NCBI GenBank assembly: GCA_900708905.1
Contig: CAADRB010000128.1
Location: 53,579 to 117,578 of the forward strand
Reading direction: 5' to 3'
DNA from: Hymenolepis diminuta
Lineage: Eukaryota > Platyhelminthes > Cestoda > Cyclophyllidea > Hymenolepididae
Length of the DNA stretch: 64,000 nucleotides
A program made the translations under genes and the position numbers. Shown piece after piece: positions 39,901 through 53,214 of the stretch. Every line of letters begins with the position of its first letter. Position 1 is the first letter of the stretch. The notes beneath the pieces were generated by a model. It made no database searches. It was given only the letters and a program-made list of their open reading frames with translations, and was not told where the DNA came from.

Positions 39901-42900
39901 CGAATTTCTCACGTATCCTGAGGATGTTAAGGACAAAGAGGCGCAAATTGAAACTTGAGCTTCAGGGACACCCTTGAATTTTCAAGATAGATAGTGATAA
40001 ACTGAGAATTCCTTATCTTAGAAGCAAAGATTTATATGGGGCCGGACATTTGAGTTGTACGCTGAGTTATTCCTAAGCACAACATTCAAAGCATGCTACT
40101 TCTGAAAGGAGTCGGTTAAAAATCGGACTAAAAGCCTTTTAAACACTTGAATTCCGCCTTCAGGCATTTTAAAACTCAAATCTTATCCATTTAACTAACT
40201 CAGTGATAGTGACGTAAGTCAAGACAAATTTCCGACTACATTTTGAAAAGGTAATTTCGCCTTCTCACGCTTCTTCCTTGGCTAATTACCAACTTTCGGT
40301 TAATAGCAGACAACTACAGTTCCAGAGTTCTAGAAGATAAGTTCGAGGATGAAGCAAATTAATGGAATAGAAATGGAAATTAAGGACTGGGTTGGTTGGA
40401 GAAGGTGAGGAAGCGGGAAGAGGCTAGCCAAACAACTGGAAAAAATGTGCAAAGGGAAAATTGAGAAAGCGCAAGAATCGAGCGTCAGCATCACCGGTCT
40501 TGTAGTAGACGGGTTGTCGGATTCTTGCCTGCTAAAATTGAGTTATTGCTGAGCAATATTCCCCAATTGGGACAATTGAAAATAATTCAAGCAAAAGCAA
40601 AAAACCGTAAAAATGGTTTTCTTTGTCAAAATTAATTAAATTAATGTTGATTAAAACAAAAAAATCCAAGAAACTTTGAGAATTACATCAAGATGCTATT
40701 CAAATACTTCGGGCGGCCAAAGTGTCATTTCATAGGAGTCCAGTTGTCAGTTGTCTACTGGGCAAACAAAGAGAGGGACCGTAGTTTGGGACATTGCTTA
40801 ATATAGAAGTTTAGCCAATAGTTGACCTAATATTGTGATCACCCAATTAAAAATTCTTTGTCAGGGTTAAATCGAGTCAATGAGGTCATTATCGATTTAA
40901 TAACCTGGAGTCTTAGTATAATAGGTTAAAAATCTCCTATTTATTAGTGTTATTCGTCACGATCTTAATAAAATTTCAGAAATTAAATTATGCTTTGAAT
41001 ATTGGTAGGTTTCCTTGTGCTCAAGTTACTGATTAAGTAGCTGTGACAAAAATCTGGCTAAACGTGAAGTCGATCTCTTTGAAGCTACTTGCCGCAAATG
41101 TTTCAGAGATCTTGAAATTAGATCCTCGTATTTGTCGCGTAATGCGGTGGGAAAGGTTTGTATCTGCATGCGGATAGTTTTATCGAACCAGGGCGTATTT
41201 TGATTACCATAGGTCACTGTTATGTGTCATTATCCTTGTACATTACGTGATTTCTGCAGCATAGTATGTGGTTATACTGAAGCGAATATTTATTCGAGTC
41301 CATTGTGATCTTCAAGCCGATGTCCCAACTAAGAAGAAGGAAAAAGAAGCTCTCGTTGTTATGGCGAAAAGTTCTTACAACTCAATTTGAACTATGTACG
41401 GTATAAAGCAAGGCATATTAGTTCACTTAAAAAGTTTAGGCGTTAATCGTTACATAAATAATAGTGAGAGGAAAACATAATATAAAATATTAATCTCTTC
41501 AAAGGAGAACATTTGATAATTATTCAAAATTATATTTCCATCTTGATACCTCCCCTTTTTAAGCCTTGTCTTCCTAGCAGACTTCATCGGGTTTGCTTGA
41601 TGTTCATCATGTACAAAACTTAAATTCCCCCAACTCCCTTATTGGCCAGAAGTAACCAGAGCGCTGGATGTGCAACCACGGACAGAACCATCGAAAAAGT
41701 ACATTTCCAGGAGAAATTTATTAGCAATACGAATGTCCCATGTACTATAGAGTTGAGCAATAAAATTTTACGACTTCAGATCGATTTTGATATCAAAACG
41801 TTGAACCATTTTGCCAACAGCAACGAAATTCACTCAACCTGGCAATGTTTGAAGATCGAATACATTGGGAATCATTTTCCCTATGGATCGTTTATTTTAA
41901 TGACCCTTCCAACGGGAAGTTAAAAACACTCTGCCTTTTCAATTGATAACCCATAAAATGGCACTAACTGACCTAATAGCTACGTCGTTATTTTATATTC
42001 GCTGTGTTTATGAGGTTATCACAGTTGTAGCATTAATGGAACTCGGATTTACAGGAACGAAGTATGAATTTTTGAATATGTGCAAAGAACATAATCCAGT
42101 CTTCTTGGATTTCTGCAAGAAGTAAATTTGAGGCCCAGTGATCAACGTACACTGTCAAATGTTACGAGATAGGTGCTTAGTGCCGCATATTCACTGATTG
42201 GACGGCTAGTCTACTGAAGGGATTTCAATCTGTCCGTACAGCAGAGTTCACAAAGATGGAAATTAAATACCCATTCTTTCGTCAAATTCCTCCGGACTTT
42301 TCAGAAACTCTTTCCATCCTCTTCATTACAGTATATTCCACACTTTCGCATTCTGGGTTTCCGCGTTCAGGTGTCTTTATACGATGGAAAAGTCTGCAAA
42401 TCTGTAACCGGAAAACATTCCGCCGATCAGTTATAATAACGATGCTCTTCAAGAATACACTTAACCATACATGGCTTAAGTAAATTAATCATTTTAATTA
42501 CAGTGTCTTACTCTATTAGAAAAAACTCCCATTGTCTGGAAAAATATATGGTGAATTAATCATTTCTTCCACAGTTCCGCCTCCAGAGATTAGTCACTTT
42601 GGTGGTAAAATACACACCCTCAAGAGGTTCATTTATCAAATTAATACATTCTCTCCTTAAACACTATTTCATAAAAATGTTTAAATTAACAATTTCGTGC
42701 AAATGGCGTCGACTTCAAAACATTCCTTGCCGTAGCACTTCCATATCAAATATAGTCATTTTAAAAATATTCTCGACGATGATTAGACGATGTTCTCCTG
42801 TTTGAACACTCTCTTGAATGATACATTACTCCAAGACTGCAATTATCTTAAAGCAACGGATCTAGACGTCAAGATTTTTACCTCATGAGCATGATCCTCT

Positions 42901-45402
42901 CCTTCAAGTTCAAATGTTCAAACTGCAGGATTTGATTCCCTTGTGGGGAGAAATTCGTGCTTATCGAGCTCAACGGCTTAATGGCGAGTGCATTAAGTTA
43001 GATGGGTGGTTAAATTTTTCGAATGTGTGTTTTCACTTTAATATCGAAGTCATTAACAGGATGAAATGAGCTTTTAGACTATTATCGTAGCAGAGTCAAC
43101 TCGAGTTTGCTCAAGATGTACTCAATTAATGTAAACCGAAAATTTTAAAGAGGACTTTACTCAACCCATCCACTTACCATCCATTCCTCTCACCAATCAT
43201 TGGTTTGGTATCAATTTTATCATCACTAAGACTTAATTGAAAATCAGTGCCAAATGGATGGTTCGTCATTAGCTTAATTCAGGTAGGTCTCACAAGCGGG
43301 AATAAAAAAAAAGCAAAACGTTTATTAATAATAAAAAAATACAAAATTTAATTAAAATTAAACCATTTAATCTCAAATTTCGTCTTACTTACTCTCCGAT
43401 TTTACATATTATTGTTGACAATCTTTTGGGAAAAAGTGAAATTCCAACCGTCTGACTCCTTATCTCCCTTTCAAAGTAGATTTTTGATCGGAACCAATTA
43501 TCTGAAATGTCACCGGTCATGAACGCTTTTTTCTTCGCGAGGAAAAAGATTTCCTCTTTTCGAAACATTTCACCTTTCCCTCATTTGTTATTAAACAGTG
43601 AAATATTACTTGAGTAATAATTATATTTTAAATATAATAAATGAGAATTAGTGGCCTACGTTACATTCTGCCCTTCAGAGTAATGCAAATCTTAAATCTT
43701 AAACGATGTAGCCACCCCCAGAGGGTAGTGAGCTTAAAATGGGAAATTGCGATCAAATTTTGAGACTTTCAGACCGAAGACAGTTCAATTAACATCCAAT
43801 TTTTGTCTAGACGTCTACATCTATACCACCTACTTTGTGGGGATAATTTGCTTTTAATGAACGCCATGTTTCGGCAAAATTAATCCAACTTCCCACTGAC
43901 CTCTCCGTATTTTGTCCCCGTCAATTACTGACATTAATATATTAATGAAAATTATTGTTAATAATGTTTAATTTTAAACTATTTTTTTTGTAAAAATTTA
44001 TGTTTAATGTAACTTTAGAGCCAAAAGATATTAATAAATATATGAACCGGAAGATTTAACCCTTTTTTTTTACTACATACGAATTTATGACAATGATTCC
44101 ACAAAATTGAACAGACTCTGTCATTTATTTTCCATTTTATTAAAATGTCTTCGGCGGTCTCATCTTCTGGGCCTTATTGGCCGTTGAAAAATATTCTATC
44201 GCCTAGATCAACCATTATTAATTAATCATCCAGTTCGTATTCACTGGAACTCATCAGTCCAAAGAACGAATTGAGGAACTGGAATTTTAAAACCAGAATT
44301 TTCGAACCAACCGTTGAGTAAATAGTGTACAATTCCGATTCAGACATCAAATGAAGTAGAACTCTGTGATACCTTGACTTCATTTATTTCTCTTTTTCCC
44401 ATAAAAGGGCTTTACTTTTACCTCAACTCGATTGCTTTCCCAGGGGATGAAAAGTTGTTTACTTTTTCATCGTCATGGACGATAACAAATACACAAATGA
44501 TAGTAGTTTTTAATCAATTTATAAAATTCATCCTTTAAAATGTGCGCCGACATTAATTTTAAACAAAGCAAACATAAGAAGACAGCTTGATGAGGATTGA
44601 GGTAATGAAATCGTGTATTCACTGGCGAGTACAAAAACATTTCAATAAAAATATTATACTGTTGATTAATAACTAAATACTTATTAAAAGTAAGTTTTAA
44701 TATGAAAAATTAATTACTGAAAATTCCTTCTGATTAGGTTGATGGGGCGTTTTTTAAAGTGGGTATCATAATTTTTAAAACAACGAATTTTTCTTTGAAT
44801 ACTTTTCCACGAGTTCAGGAATGCCGGAATAGCGGCAGTATTTTGCATCAAGTTTTATCTCCAACGTCATTTGCTATCTTATGTCGGACATTTATTACTG
44901 GAAGGGAGTTCTCATCCAATTAACCAATCACCAAACCACCAATCATGTTGCCAACCTGAGCATCCAACGCACAGTTCACAGTTAAATATACTGAAATGAA
45001 GGTTAGTAGTCATTATAAAATTGCGAATATTTTTTGTTTATGTAATCTGTATGACATTTACAAGGAAGGTAGTGGGGTGAGGGGAAGAATAAAATAATTT
45101 CTTATTCGACTCTACTTCTCAGTTCAAATAAGAAGTAGGGGATTTTATAAACAAAAGAGTCCGTGTATTTGCAGAATATAAGGAGATCAAGTATATTTTA
45201 AAATATCTGCTTGGTGATGAGAACAAAGAGGCAGAAAAAAAGTAGGAGAATAATGCAAGAAGACAGGTTAGTAGGACTGGCTGAGATATGTTCATGTTGG
45301 TCTACTTGGGTCACTGAGCGTAAACCGGGATAGACAGAGACAAATAGGAAGGGATTGAGGTAGGGAACAAAAAAACGCGGAAGAGAATAGAACAAAATAT
45401 TC
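36971..45402. other. No gene seen
   Basis: AT-rich sequence downstream of insulin-like gene B. Open frames of 60-93 codons near 38534, 41026 (-), 41642 and 42256 show no domain or splice evidence. A tRNA-like patch near 42880-43010 (GGATTTGATTCCC) was seen but is too weak to list as a repeat. Confidence 0.5.
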
Positions 45403-45927
45403 TCACGATTCGGCACAGAAATTCTCTAGATATGCTCGGGTACATCCAAGACAGCAGCATTGGGAAAGGGGAGATTCTGGTTCATATCTCAAATACACCT
45501 CACAGTAATCATCAAAACGCTTTCTCAAACGATTTCGCGACATTTTACTGGTCAGATCGGGACCTAAATTGAAATACTATAAGACTCTTAAGTTGGGATG
45601 CTTACCGTAGATTCCTCGAGTTATGGCCACTAGATCGCGAGCCATTCGTTTGTTGTAAGGAGAGAATGTTCCCCGATCACCACACTGTTCTTTTAATGCA
45701 TGAATCATAGCCTGACCACAGAGAATTCTCGGACGGTCTTCAGTAATGGGGATAATACGGTGTTCTTCCCGTTTGGCCACGTTTATAGGCTGTTCTGTAG
45801 TAGCTGTTTTAACGGGTTCCAATTCTTGATTCCACTCCTCAAAAGGGGTTACGCCACAGCCGCCAGATATAAGGAAAAAGATATTAGCAACCAAGAAAAT
45901 AGGAATGCAATGTTCAAAAGGAAACAT
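45403..45927 (-). CDS. Insulin-like peptide prohormone B (2 exons)
   Basis: Join of exon 1 (45927-45606) and exon 2 (45563-45403), 160 residues. The intron 45605-45564 is only 42 bp, starts GTAAGC and ends TTTAG. It is phase 1 and splits a Gly codon (G/GT). The next AG (in CTGACCAG) would throw the frame, so this acceptor is chosen. The ATG at 45927 begins a textbook signal peptide (MFPFEHC, then a hydrophobic core, then ISGGCG near residue 25); the frame upstream reaches only a TTG. KR (52-53) lies before the B chain (CGQAMIHALKEQCGDRGTFS; Cys 70 and 82). NKR (92-94) and RKR (121-123) bound a C-peptide of about 29 residues. The A chain, 124-160, has CCCLGC then TRAYLENFC. Extra Cys at 128 and 145 match gene A exactly in position, as do YLRYEP and the 37-residue length. 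Secreted insulin-superfamily hormone; paralogue of A. Confidence 0.93.
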
Positions 45928-46019
45928 TATTCTGTTTGTTGATACGGGGATGTTGTTGGTCACAATGTATGTCAATATAAGCTTTAAATTTTAACTGGTA
46001 AAGAAACGCATTAACAGTG

Positions 46020-46053
46020 TTTATATATCATCGCTACAGGGTATTGGCCAATC
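46020..46053 (-). promoter_or_regulatory. TATA box and CCAAT box of insulin-like gene B
   Basis: Minus-strand TATATAAA at 46027-46020 lies 93 bases before the ATG. The palindrome ATTGGCCAAT (46043-46052) contains a CCAAT on each strand; GCCAATCA (46047-46054) is identical to the element in gene A. The CCAAT-to-TATA distance is 21 bases here and 24 in gene A. The shared order and spacing suggest inherited, still active core promoters. Confidence 0.55.
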
Positions 46054-46059
46054 AGATGC

Positions 46060-49000
46060 TGCGCGAAATTTAATGGGGGCGGACGAAATGCACAAATTAA
46101 CTCGAAAACCTGTCATGTGGATTTAATCACACAACTTTCTCTTGCATTTAACACAAGAAAACTTGAATTTCTAATCCACAACCACGACTAATCAATAGAC
46201 GGACCATTATTTCTCACCCTACACTTCTTAAAATGTCTCCCCATCTCCACGAGAATTCCGTCAAGTTGTACGCAGTTTCCAAAATGTGAACCTGGGTTTT
46301 CACATTACTTTCACTAGTTTTTTCTGCTTTCCTTCAAAACCCATTCCAGTATTTATTTTGAAGAAGTCACACCTACTTAGCCTGCGTCATCTGGATCAGT
46401 GATCCGGATGTAAAGCCCTTACACGCCACTAACTTGATCACAAATTTGTAAATATTACTTAATGTTGTGTGAAAAGACCTAGTCCCGAAAGGTGTTTAGA
46501 AAATAATTATTCAGCTGCCTTTGTTGTGCGATTGGTATTTAATTCTCTTGGAGTACACAGACCAGTCAAACTTGTTCTAGGGCTAGTTAGCTCGACATGT
46601 ACGTCAATTATTAATTAATTACTTAATTATTTACTATTATTACTATTTCAACATCGCAAATTTTGTTAATTTTTCATATAATCGTCCTTAGAATCCCATT
46701 TTGTAACATTAATTTTTTACAAATTTCACTAAATTATGCTCCCTTTGTGATCGACGATCATCGGATGTAATTATTTTGGGTAAGTTGACAAAATCACGGT
46801 TGAATTCTTGCAAATTAACGACCATAGATACAAAAACGTATTTTTATTCAAAATGTTTACAAAATATTTAAGATAATTTAAAGTTTAAAACTGACTTAAA
46901 ATAATTCATTCTTGAGGTATTTAACATAATGTTTTAATATATTACCGGTATTTCACATCAGAATGTTGTAAGTGTAGCATCAGCATTCAAGCGCACTCCT
47001 CTTTAAATGCGCAAGATCGTGAGGGGACCCTGTAGGAAATAACTTCCTTTAATCGAAAATCGTGACCGCACAACCGATTTAGTGAAAAATGGATGAAGAC
47101 GAGCCGACGGCGAAATTCAAAGAATCCAGTTTCGTGAAGGCGCAAATGTTGTGCATGGTTCCTATTTATTCTCATTTTAATATATTATTTCCCTTCTTGT
47201 GGAACCTCTGAACAAAATGTAAAGCATATTTTACTTAACACTATCGTAATTATCTGGGGGACTTTGAGGTTGACAAAGTAACATGTTGGCATGTCCACTT
47301 GCTCCTCGGAAAGGTACAAAGAAGTCCTCCTCTTACTTCTGGATTACAACATTTGACACCATGCTCAAATATTTTTCTAATATATGTGCTCATACCCTGT
47401 TTTACGTCCACTGAGCCTTCTTTAAATCAACTCTCCATTTTGTACTTTGCAACTACCCTTATTTACCCCAGTTTTATACACCGCAATCCACACTTTACCT
47501 TCCAAACGACTTTTCTCAATTCGATAACATTAGGCGGCACACTCCGTCCACTTCAAGGCAAATTAATATCGCTCTTTGCATAAGTGAAGAGAGAGTGACT
47601 GTTTGCCTATAAAGAACTTGGCACAAAGAATTAATTAAAAAAGTAAACCTTGTTATATGATATTGCATAAAGTTCGTTTGATTGAAATATGTCCATTTCC
47701 ATGTAGGAAGATGCATAGTATTAGGGGATGAATCCTCAAGTTCAGAAGGTGGAAAAGAGAACGGAATCTCTGATTCAATTAAAGGATCCTTATTTGTTCT
47801 CGAAACCTAATCTTGCCGATATCATCACTTGATAAAGTTGTTGGTTGAAAAATCCTATGAGAAGCTGATGTTTCGTGGACAAACTTTCATTTCATAGACC
47901 GATTTCGAATTGTTTGATTGCTGACAAAGACAAGCATCTGCACATCAATGGTTAATAACATAGGCAGCGGCTACCGACCAATCAATTATGCCTCCATAAA
48001 GGAGCTTAAATTAACCCTCGTTTATAAAAATTGGAAAGACGTAGCGTACTAACTGTCCAAAATGACTATCGGACTCAGAATCAAAGGCGGTCCCATTTAC
48101 GAACTGCTCTCTGACACACGAATGCATAGGCAGAATTGATGCGTACTTTTTCTCCCTATGAAGTAAGGAGGAACATACATTTAATGGATAATAATATGCC
48201 TCGCAGATATTGTAGAAATCTTTATGCATTAAGTCAAGTACGCCTCCTAAGATGCTTAGTGATTAAGACCACACATCAAGCATTCATAAATACTATCCCT
48301 CCTATCGCATGAATTTTCCCTCCTCTCTCACCCACCGACAAATATGGTGACGTAGCCTATCTAACTGTTTACAGTTAACTTGTATTCGCGATGCTGCATC
48401 GAGAAGATTGAGTTTCTCAATTTGTATTCAGGAGAATAGAAATAGAATTGAAAGACTTCTAGCGTCTTTAAAGGAAAGGTGCAAATTGAAATACACAAAG
48501 ATAGTTGGATAGTTGGACGAAGTTTCGCGGTTTCCTTCTACTCGTGTCAAGGATGTGAGGATTAACTTTGAAGGGTTTATAATGGGTCCAAATATTCGGA
48601 TTACTGAATATAAAGCTAAAAAGAGAAAAGCTTCCAGAGGAAAATGGGAAATAGAGAGAGGGCTAAACAGTTGAAGGAAGAGCTGCAGGTAGAAAGAATC
48701 TGCTTGAAGAATTTGAATCCAGAAGTTTGCCGGCGGAATTGAAGAGCAGATGTATAACAGAACCAATAAACGCAGGAGTCGGGTCTGAAGAAATATTACA
48801 CCTCGACATTACTAGATAAAGAGTAGGCAAGCTGTTGACGTAACTAGAAGGGCGGTTAATTTTGCTGCTCATTGTTTTGAAGATCAATTGGTATGGAACA
48901 CATAACGCTCTCTTGAACTTCGATCAATCGAAAAGAAATTTCTGAAAGATCTGTGAATTTCATGAACTTCTTCTTGAATTCTTGAAGATGCGGCATAATA

Positions 49001-49544
49001 TGCACGTTTTTTCATCTAGAAACCCCAAAAACCGGTTACAAGTAACCTATTAGTAACCAGTTTGAAAACGACCTCTGTGATGTTGAATATTTCCATTATA
49101 ATCCTCTTCTCCATTATGTATCGCATAAACGAGTTGGTCAGTATTATTCAAACTTTTAAACCTACTTGAAAGCCTATTTCGGTGAACAACTCTAATAAGA
49201 TGCAAAATGTTTGTGTCCGATGAAAGGGATATCTCATTCTCCTCATTAACCATATTTTGAAAGACGGCAGTTCAATTTGAATTACGCATTTATAAAAAGC
49301 AACTGTTTTCAAATGCTTTCTTTCAATTTTAAGTTACCTGGAAATCAAATAAATCTTTTTTTCTAATAAGAAATAATATTAATCATTAAAAGGTATCAAA
49401 ATAAGTGACCTTTGTGAGCCAATAGTTTTCAAGGCTACTGACTCACGTAATTCAGCACTTTTTGTTTAAATCATTTGATATAACCATTCTGCCATTTTTT
49501 GCTGGTAATCAGATGGAGTTGTTAAGGTAAATAAATCTGAGTTC
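46060..49544. other. No confident gene
   Basis: AT-rich sequence upstream of insulin-like gene B. Near 48440-48890 (+) a somewhat purine-rich, polar stretch has a 56-codon frame without an ATG (includes DEVSRFPSTRVKDVRINFEG) and then broken frames. It might be a decayed coding element, but no family is recognised. Confidence 0.4.
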
Positions 49545-49735
49545 ACCTTGAGTGAACACAAATTACGGATCCCTGCTGACTTAAAATTTATGGCCCTCTC
49601 GATCACTGGAAGAAAAGCGAAACGAAGCGGCAAGATCAACACCTTCCTCATTAAATAATACCGGAAAATAAACACTGAGCATCGTAGACAAGTATTTGCT
49701 GCAATTCCGGGGAAGTTTTTATTTCGGAATAACAA
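49545..49735 (+). repeat. Unassigned dispersed repeat R1, copy A
   Basis: Begins with CCTTGAGTGA, as copy C does. It then carries CACTGGAAGAAAAGCGAAAC, GAAGCGGCAAGATCAACACC and a stretch translating to INTFLIK, a stop, YRKINTEHRRQVFAAI. Copy B reads QSFLIKNYRSVNTEHRREVFAAV and copy C reads INTELHRQAFAAV. The similarity extends at DNA level on either side, with indels. The stop codon and frameshifts mean it is not coding now. Confidence 0.55.
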
Positions 49736-52700
49736 CCACTCATTTAGTGAATATTGTACAACTCGAGTCCGGAAAGTCCGGAAGTCTTTAAAACTTCAAC
49801 ATTGCTCTCCGTTCTTGTGTCCCTCCTCCTTGTCATCTGTGATGGTCTCTGTCATTCAATGTCACCTGGTTCCCACAATTAAAAAGTCGGAATATTTATT
49901 TTATTAATAAGGATAATAATGATAACAAAGTGGGAGTAATTTAAACTCAAAATAAATCCATAATTTAACATCAATAACAATTTAAAAACTTCTTTGAGTG
50001 TGTTTATTTGAAATAATTTTAAAATTTGGGGCTTTAAATATGTAATAAAATGGTACTTGTATTACTATTTTTGAATTATCCTTTGCATTTCATTATTTCG
50101 AGATTTTAACCAATCGATAAATTGCTATTAAAACTTGTTTTGGATTGCTGTCCTTGAACGACATCAACTAGACCGTTTAAAAAGTAATAAATGTAAGAGT
50201 AAATAACGCATATTTATGTGATTAGAGGAGGTACACTGCAGAATACATTCAACTTCCACTCATTTTACCGCCGAACTCTCGGATTTTCTGCCTGTTTTGG
50301 AGAAAAAATCGCCTTAGATGTTTTTCTTCTGCACCATGCTTGCACCAGAGTAATTTATTTTAAAGTAATATATCTCTTGAGCCGCCCAGTTGTTTATAAT
50401 TTACCTTGACAACGCGGGACACAGTGTTGCTGAGCGATTCGAGTCAACAACAGTGGTGTGCTAATTCTCATGCAAACTGAAACCGGTTGCCATATGGGAA
50501 TACCAAAGCACAACAAATGAAGGCAGAGGCGGAATTCTATTAATTTCAGCCCCTGGAACAACGGCAATTCAACTCATCTCTCAAGCGCTTTTTCTGTAGA
50601 TCTATAAGTAAAAAAAGCAATTTTGAAATCTTCCGCCTTTTCCACTTCCCTGGCAATAGTACACAGATTATACCCAATACCTAAACTCTCCTACAAGGCA
50701 CTTTTAACTATGAAAGTATTGTAATAAACGGAAGATGAAAACTCTGGAGATTAGAGGGACTTTTGCTTTCCATTTATATGTCCAGCTATTTCATTGTCTT
50801 TAGAGGAAATCTCCGTTCATTAAATCAGAACTGAGAAAAAATCCATCCCAAATCATGCCTTGAAAACTCCACTGCTGCATCTGCGAAGCACGGTGGATAC
50901 ACCTCTGTTGAATCATCTTGAACGTCCTAATCTACGCCGCAAACTATTCGTAGTTTTTGAATTTTCAATAGCCGCTTACGAAATGACAAAGTGATAATAT
51001 ACAAATACGTTAATTCTTTGGTCCCAGAGAGGGAAGTGAACTCAAATAGAGTTATGGGTGCAGGAGTACATGATGAGCATCTTGACGGCCTGTGTATGTC
51101 TCAGAATTGGCCAGAATCTTGTTTATGCCTGCTGCAACCTTCCATTTGTCTCAGTATTAGTCGAGTCTGATAAAAAGGAAACATCTTTCCTTCGATGTTT
51201 TGATTGGTGACGTCAGATAGAAACAAAGTACCTATTGCTAAATTATATATTATTAAATATTCATCATTCCATAATTATTAGAACCTACGAATAGTCTTTA
51301 ATTTGAACCACTTTCTCTCGGCGACTGATTTATAGAAGACGTTCTCCCAGTTCTCGACCTGATTAGATGACTTCAAAATGTAATGATCAATGATTTAATA
51401 GTATTAATCAGGATATTTTGATCTCAAACTAACCCATTGATCACTGTGCGCCGATCCGGTTAATTGTTAATAATAAATGCTCGAATAGATGACCTCTGTT
51501 GTTCAAAAATCCGATTGGCTTGACCTTTTTTGGGCGCAAAAGGGATGCTTCATGTAAAATTCACGGAATGGCGGCTTTTCAATGCCTTAACTCACAAACA
51601 ATTTATGAAGCGTTCAGTGATGGAAGTAAATAGAAAAGCAAGTATCAATGATTACTACATCTCTCTTATGGTCATAGGTGATCGTTTTCCATTGGTCGAA
51701 TCCACCTTGCTCTATAAGGTCATCTCAAGTCAGCCCATTTACAATTTGTATCACTTTTTAAATCAATTTTACGTCGTGATAAAAATAATAAATTATTCGC
51801 ACAGACACTGGCGGATTTTTTGACAAAATAGCTTTTGTCTGAAGTTGCACCTTGAGATGGCACGAAAATTCGAACTAGTGCAAGGTTCGTACTGATATTA
51901 TGCGCAGTTTATTGAGTGTGATTGTGCCTGTACGCCTGTTTAAGACCTACTCAAACGGTGATACACAAGACGGCATGATAGCGAAATAGCCTCGATCTCT
52001 AATACTATGTTATCTCACCTACGACCTTTTAATATAATTAATGTCGAGGACATAATGTGTAGTCCGCATGTGTCTGATTGAACACAAACGAATCCAGAAA
52101 TTCAAGTCGAGTTCCAATTGGATGAAGTGAGATATAAAACACAAAAAAATTTAATTACATGTTTCCCATGGCGAGGGTTTGGACTACATGAAAAATGAAT
52201 TGATGGAGTACACACGAAAACGCCACTGACTGGGGAAATTTTCTGAATGCTCACCGATTGGTATCGATGGGTACTTAAGTTAACAGTGTATGGCACCGGG
52301 CGTGAGCAAGTTTCACAGGATAAGAGTATCTAATGGAACCGCAAAATCGATCCTTCGAATTATTATACCCATGACGTTGGAAAAAACAACTTCCCTCGTC
52401 TTGATCATGGCAGGGAATGATTTTTAATGAGTAAGAAACAAGAGGAGATAAGGAAGCTTGTTATGAAGTTAGGATGTCGAAAGGCGTATTTTTTTGAATG
52501 CTGGAAGCATATGGAGCATAATGCACGGTGTACTTTCCTTATATTTGAATTTCATAAACTGACCTGAATTTACTCAAATTAAACAAAGTAGGAATTTCGT
52601 ATCATGTCTTTTTCTCAACTCCATCTCGACATCCTTGTCCTCCCCCTCCATTGGACTCTTTTGCTGCTGAATTCAGATGCTTTCTCCTGATAAAAGTGAC

Positions 52701-53214
52701 AGAATATATTGCTCTATGGGTGATATGGGTGCGTATATTTCATTTGAGAGGAAATCTAATATGAAATATTTAAACTCCGCAGAATATTGGTCCTTTAAAT
52801 TTAATTTAACCAATGTACTGATACAGTATTTAATTGTTTGTTTACTAAATGTATGCACTTTTAGGATAACTCCAGCCTCATGTTCCAACGTGAATGGGGA
52901 CAAGAGAGAATCTAATTACACTCTCTTCATATGGCGGGGTACGCGATGCGTAGGGCATCCAAGTTGTGGGAAAAAGTTTAACACAATGGAAGGTTTATTA
53001 TTTGTGGTGTTAAATCGGGGTACGACATAATATGCTCTGTGAATAGCCCTGTGGGAAAAAATTTTCAAATAAATTTATTTTATCAAAGTGCACTATTATT
53101 GTAATATTATTAAGGACAATAACATAAAAAATTCTGACTTTTTAATTGTGAGAAGCAACTGACATTAAATAAAGGAGTGGGGAGGGAGGGAGATAAGAAA
53201 AAGTTACTGAGGGG
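49736..53214. other. No gene seen
   Basis: AT-rich DNA with short frames on both strands. Frames of 97 codons near 51530 (+) and 117 codons near 52677 (+) lack recognisable domains, and the second is overlapped by an equally open minus frame. Confidence 0.45.

Noticed and set aside
42880..43010. tRNA-like patch with GGATTTGATTCCC
   Set aside because: No convincing box A at the right distance, and only vague similarity to the 20.6 kb patch.
45928..45975. Longer start for insulin-like gene B at a TTG codon (45975)
   Set aside because: No ATG in the 16 extra codons, and starting at 45927 gives a textbook signal peptide.
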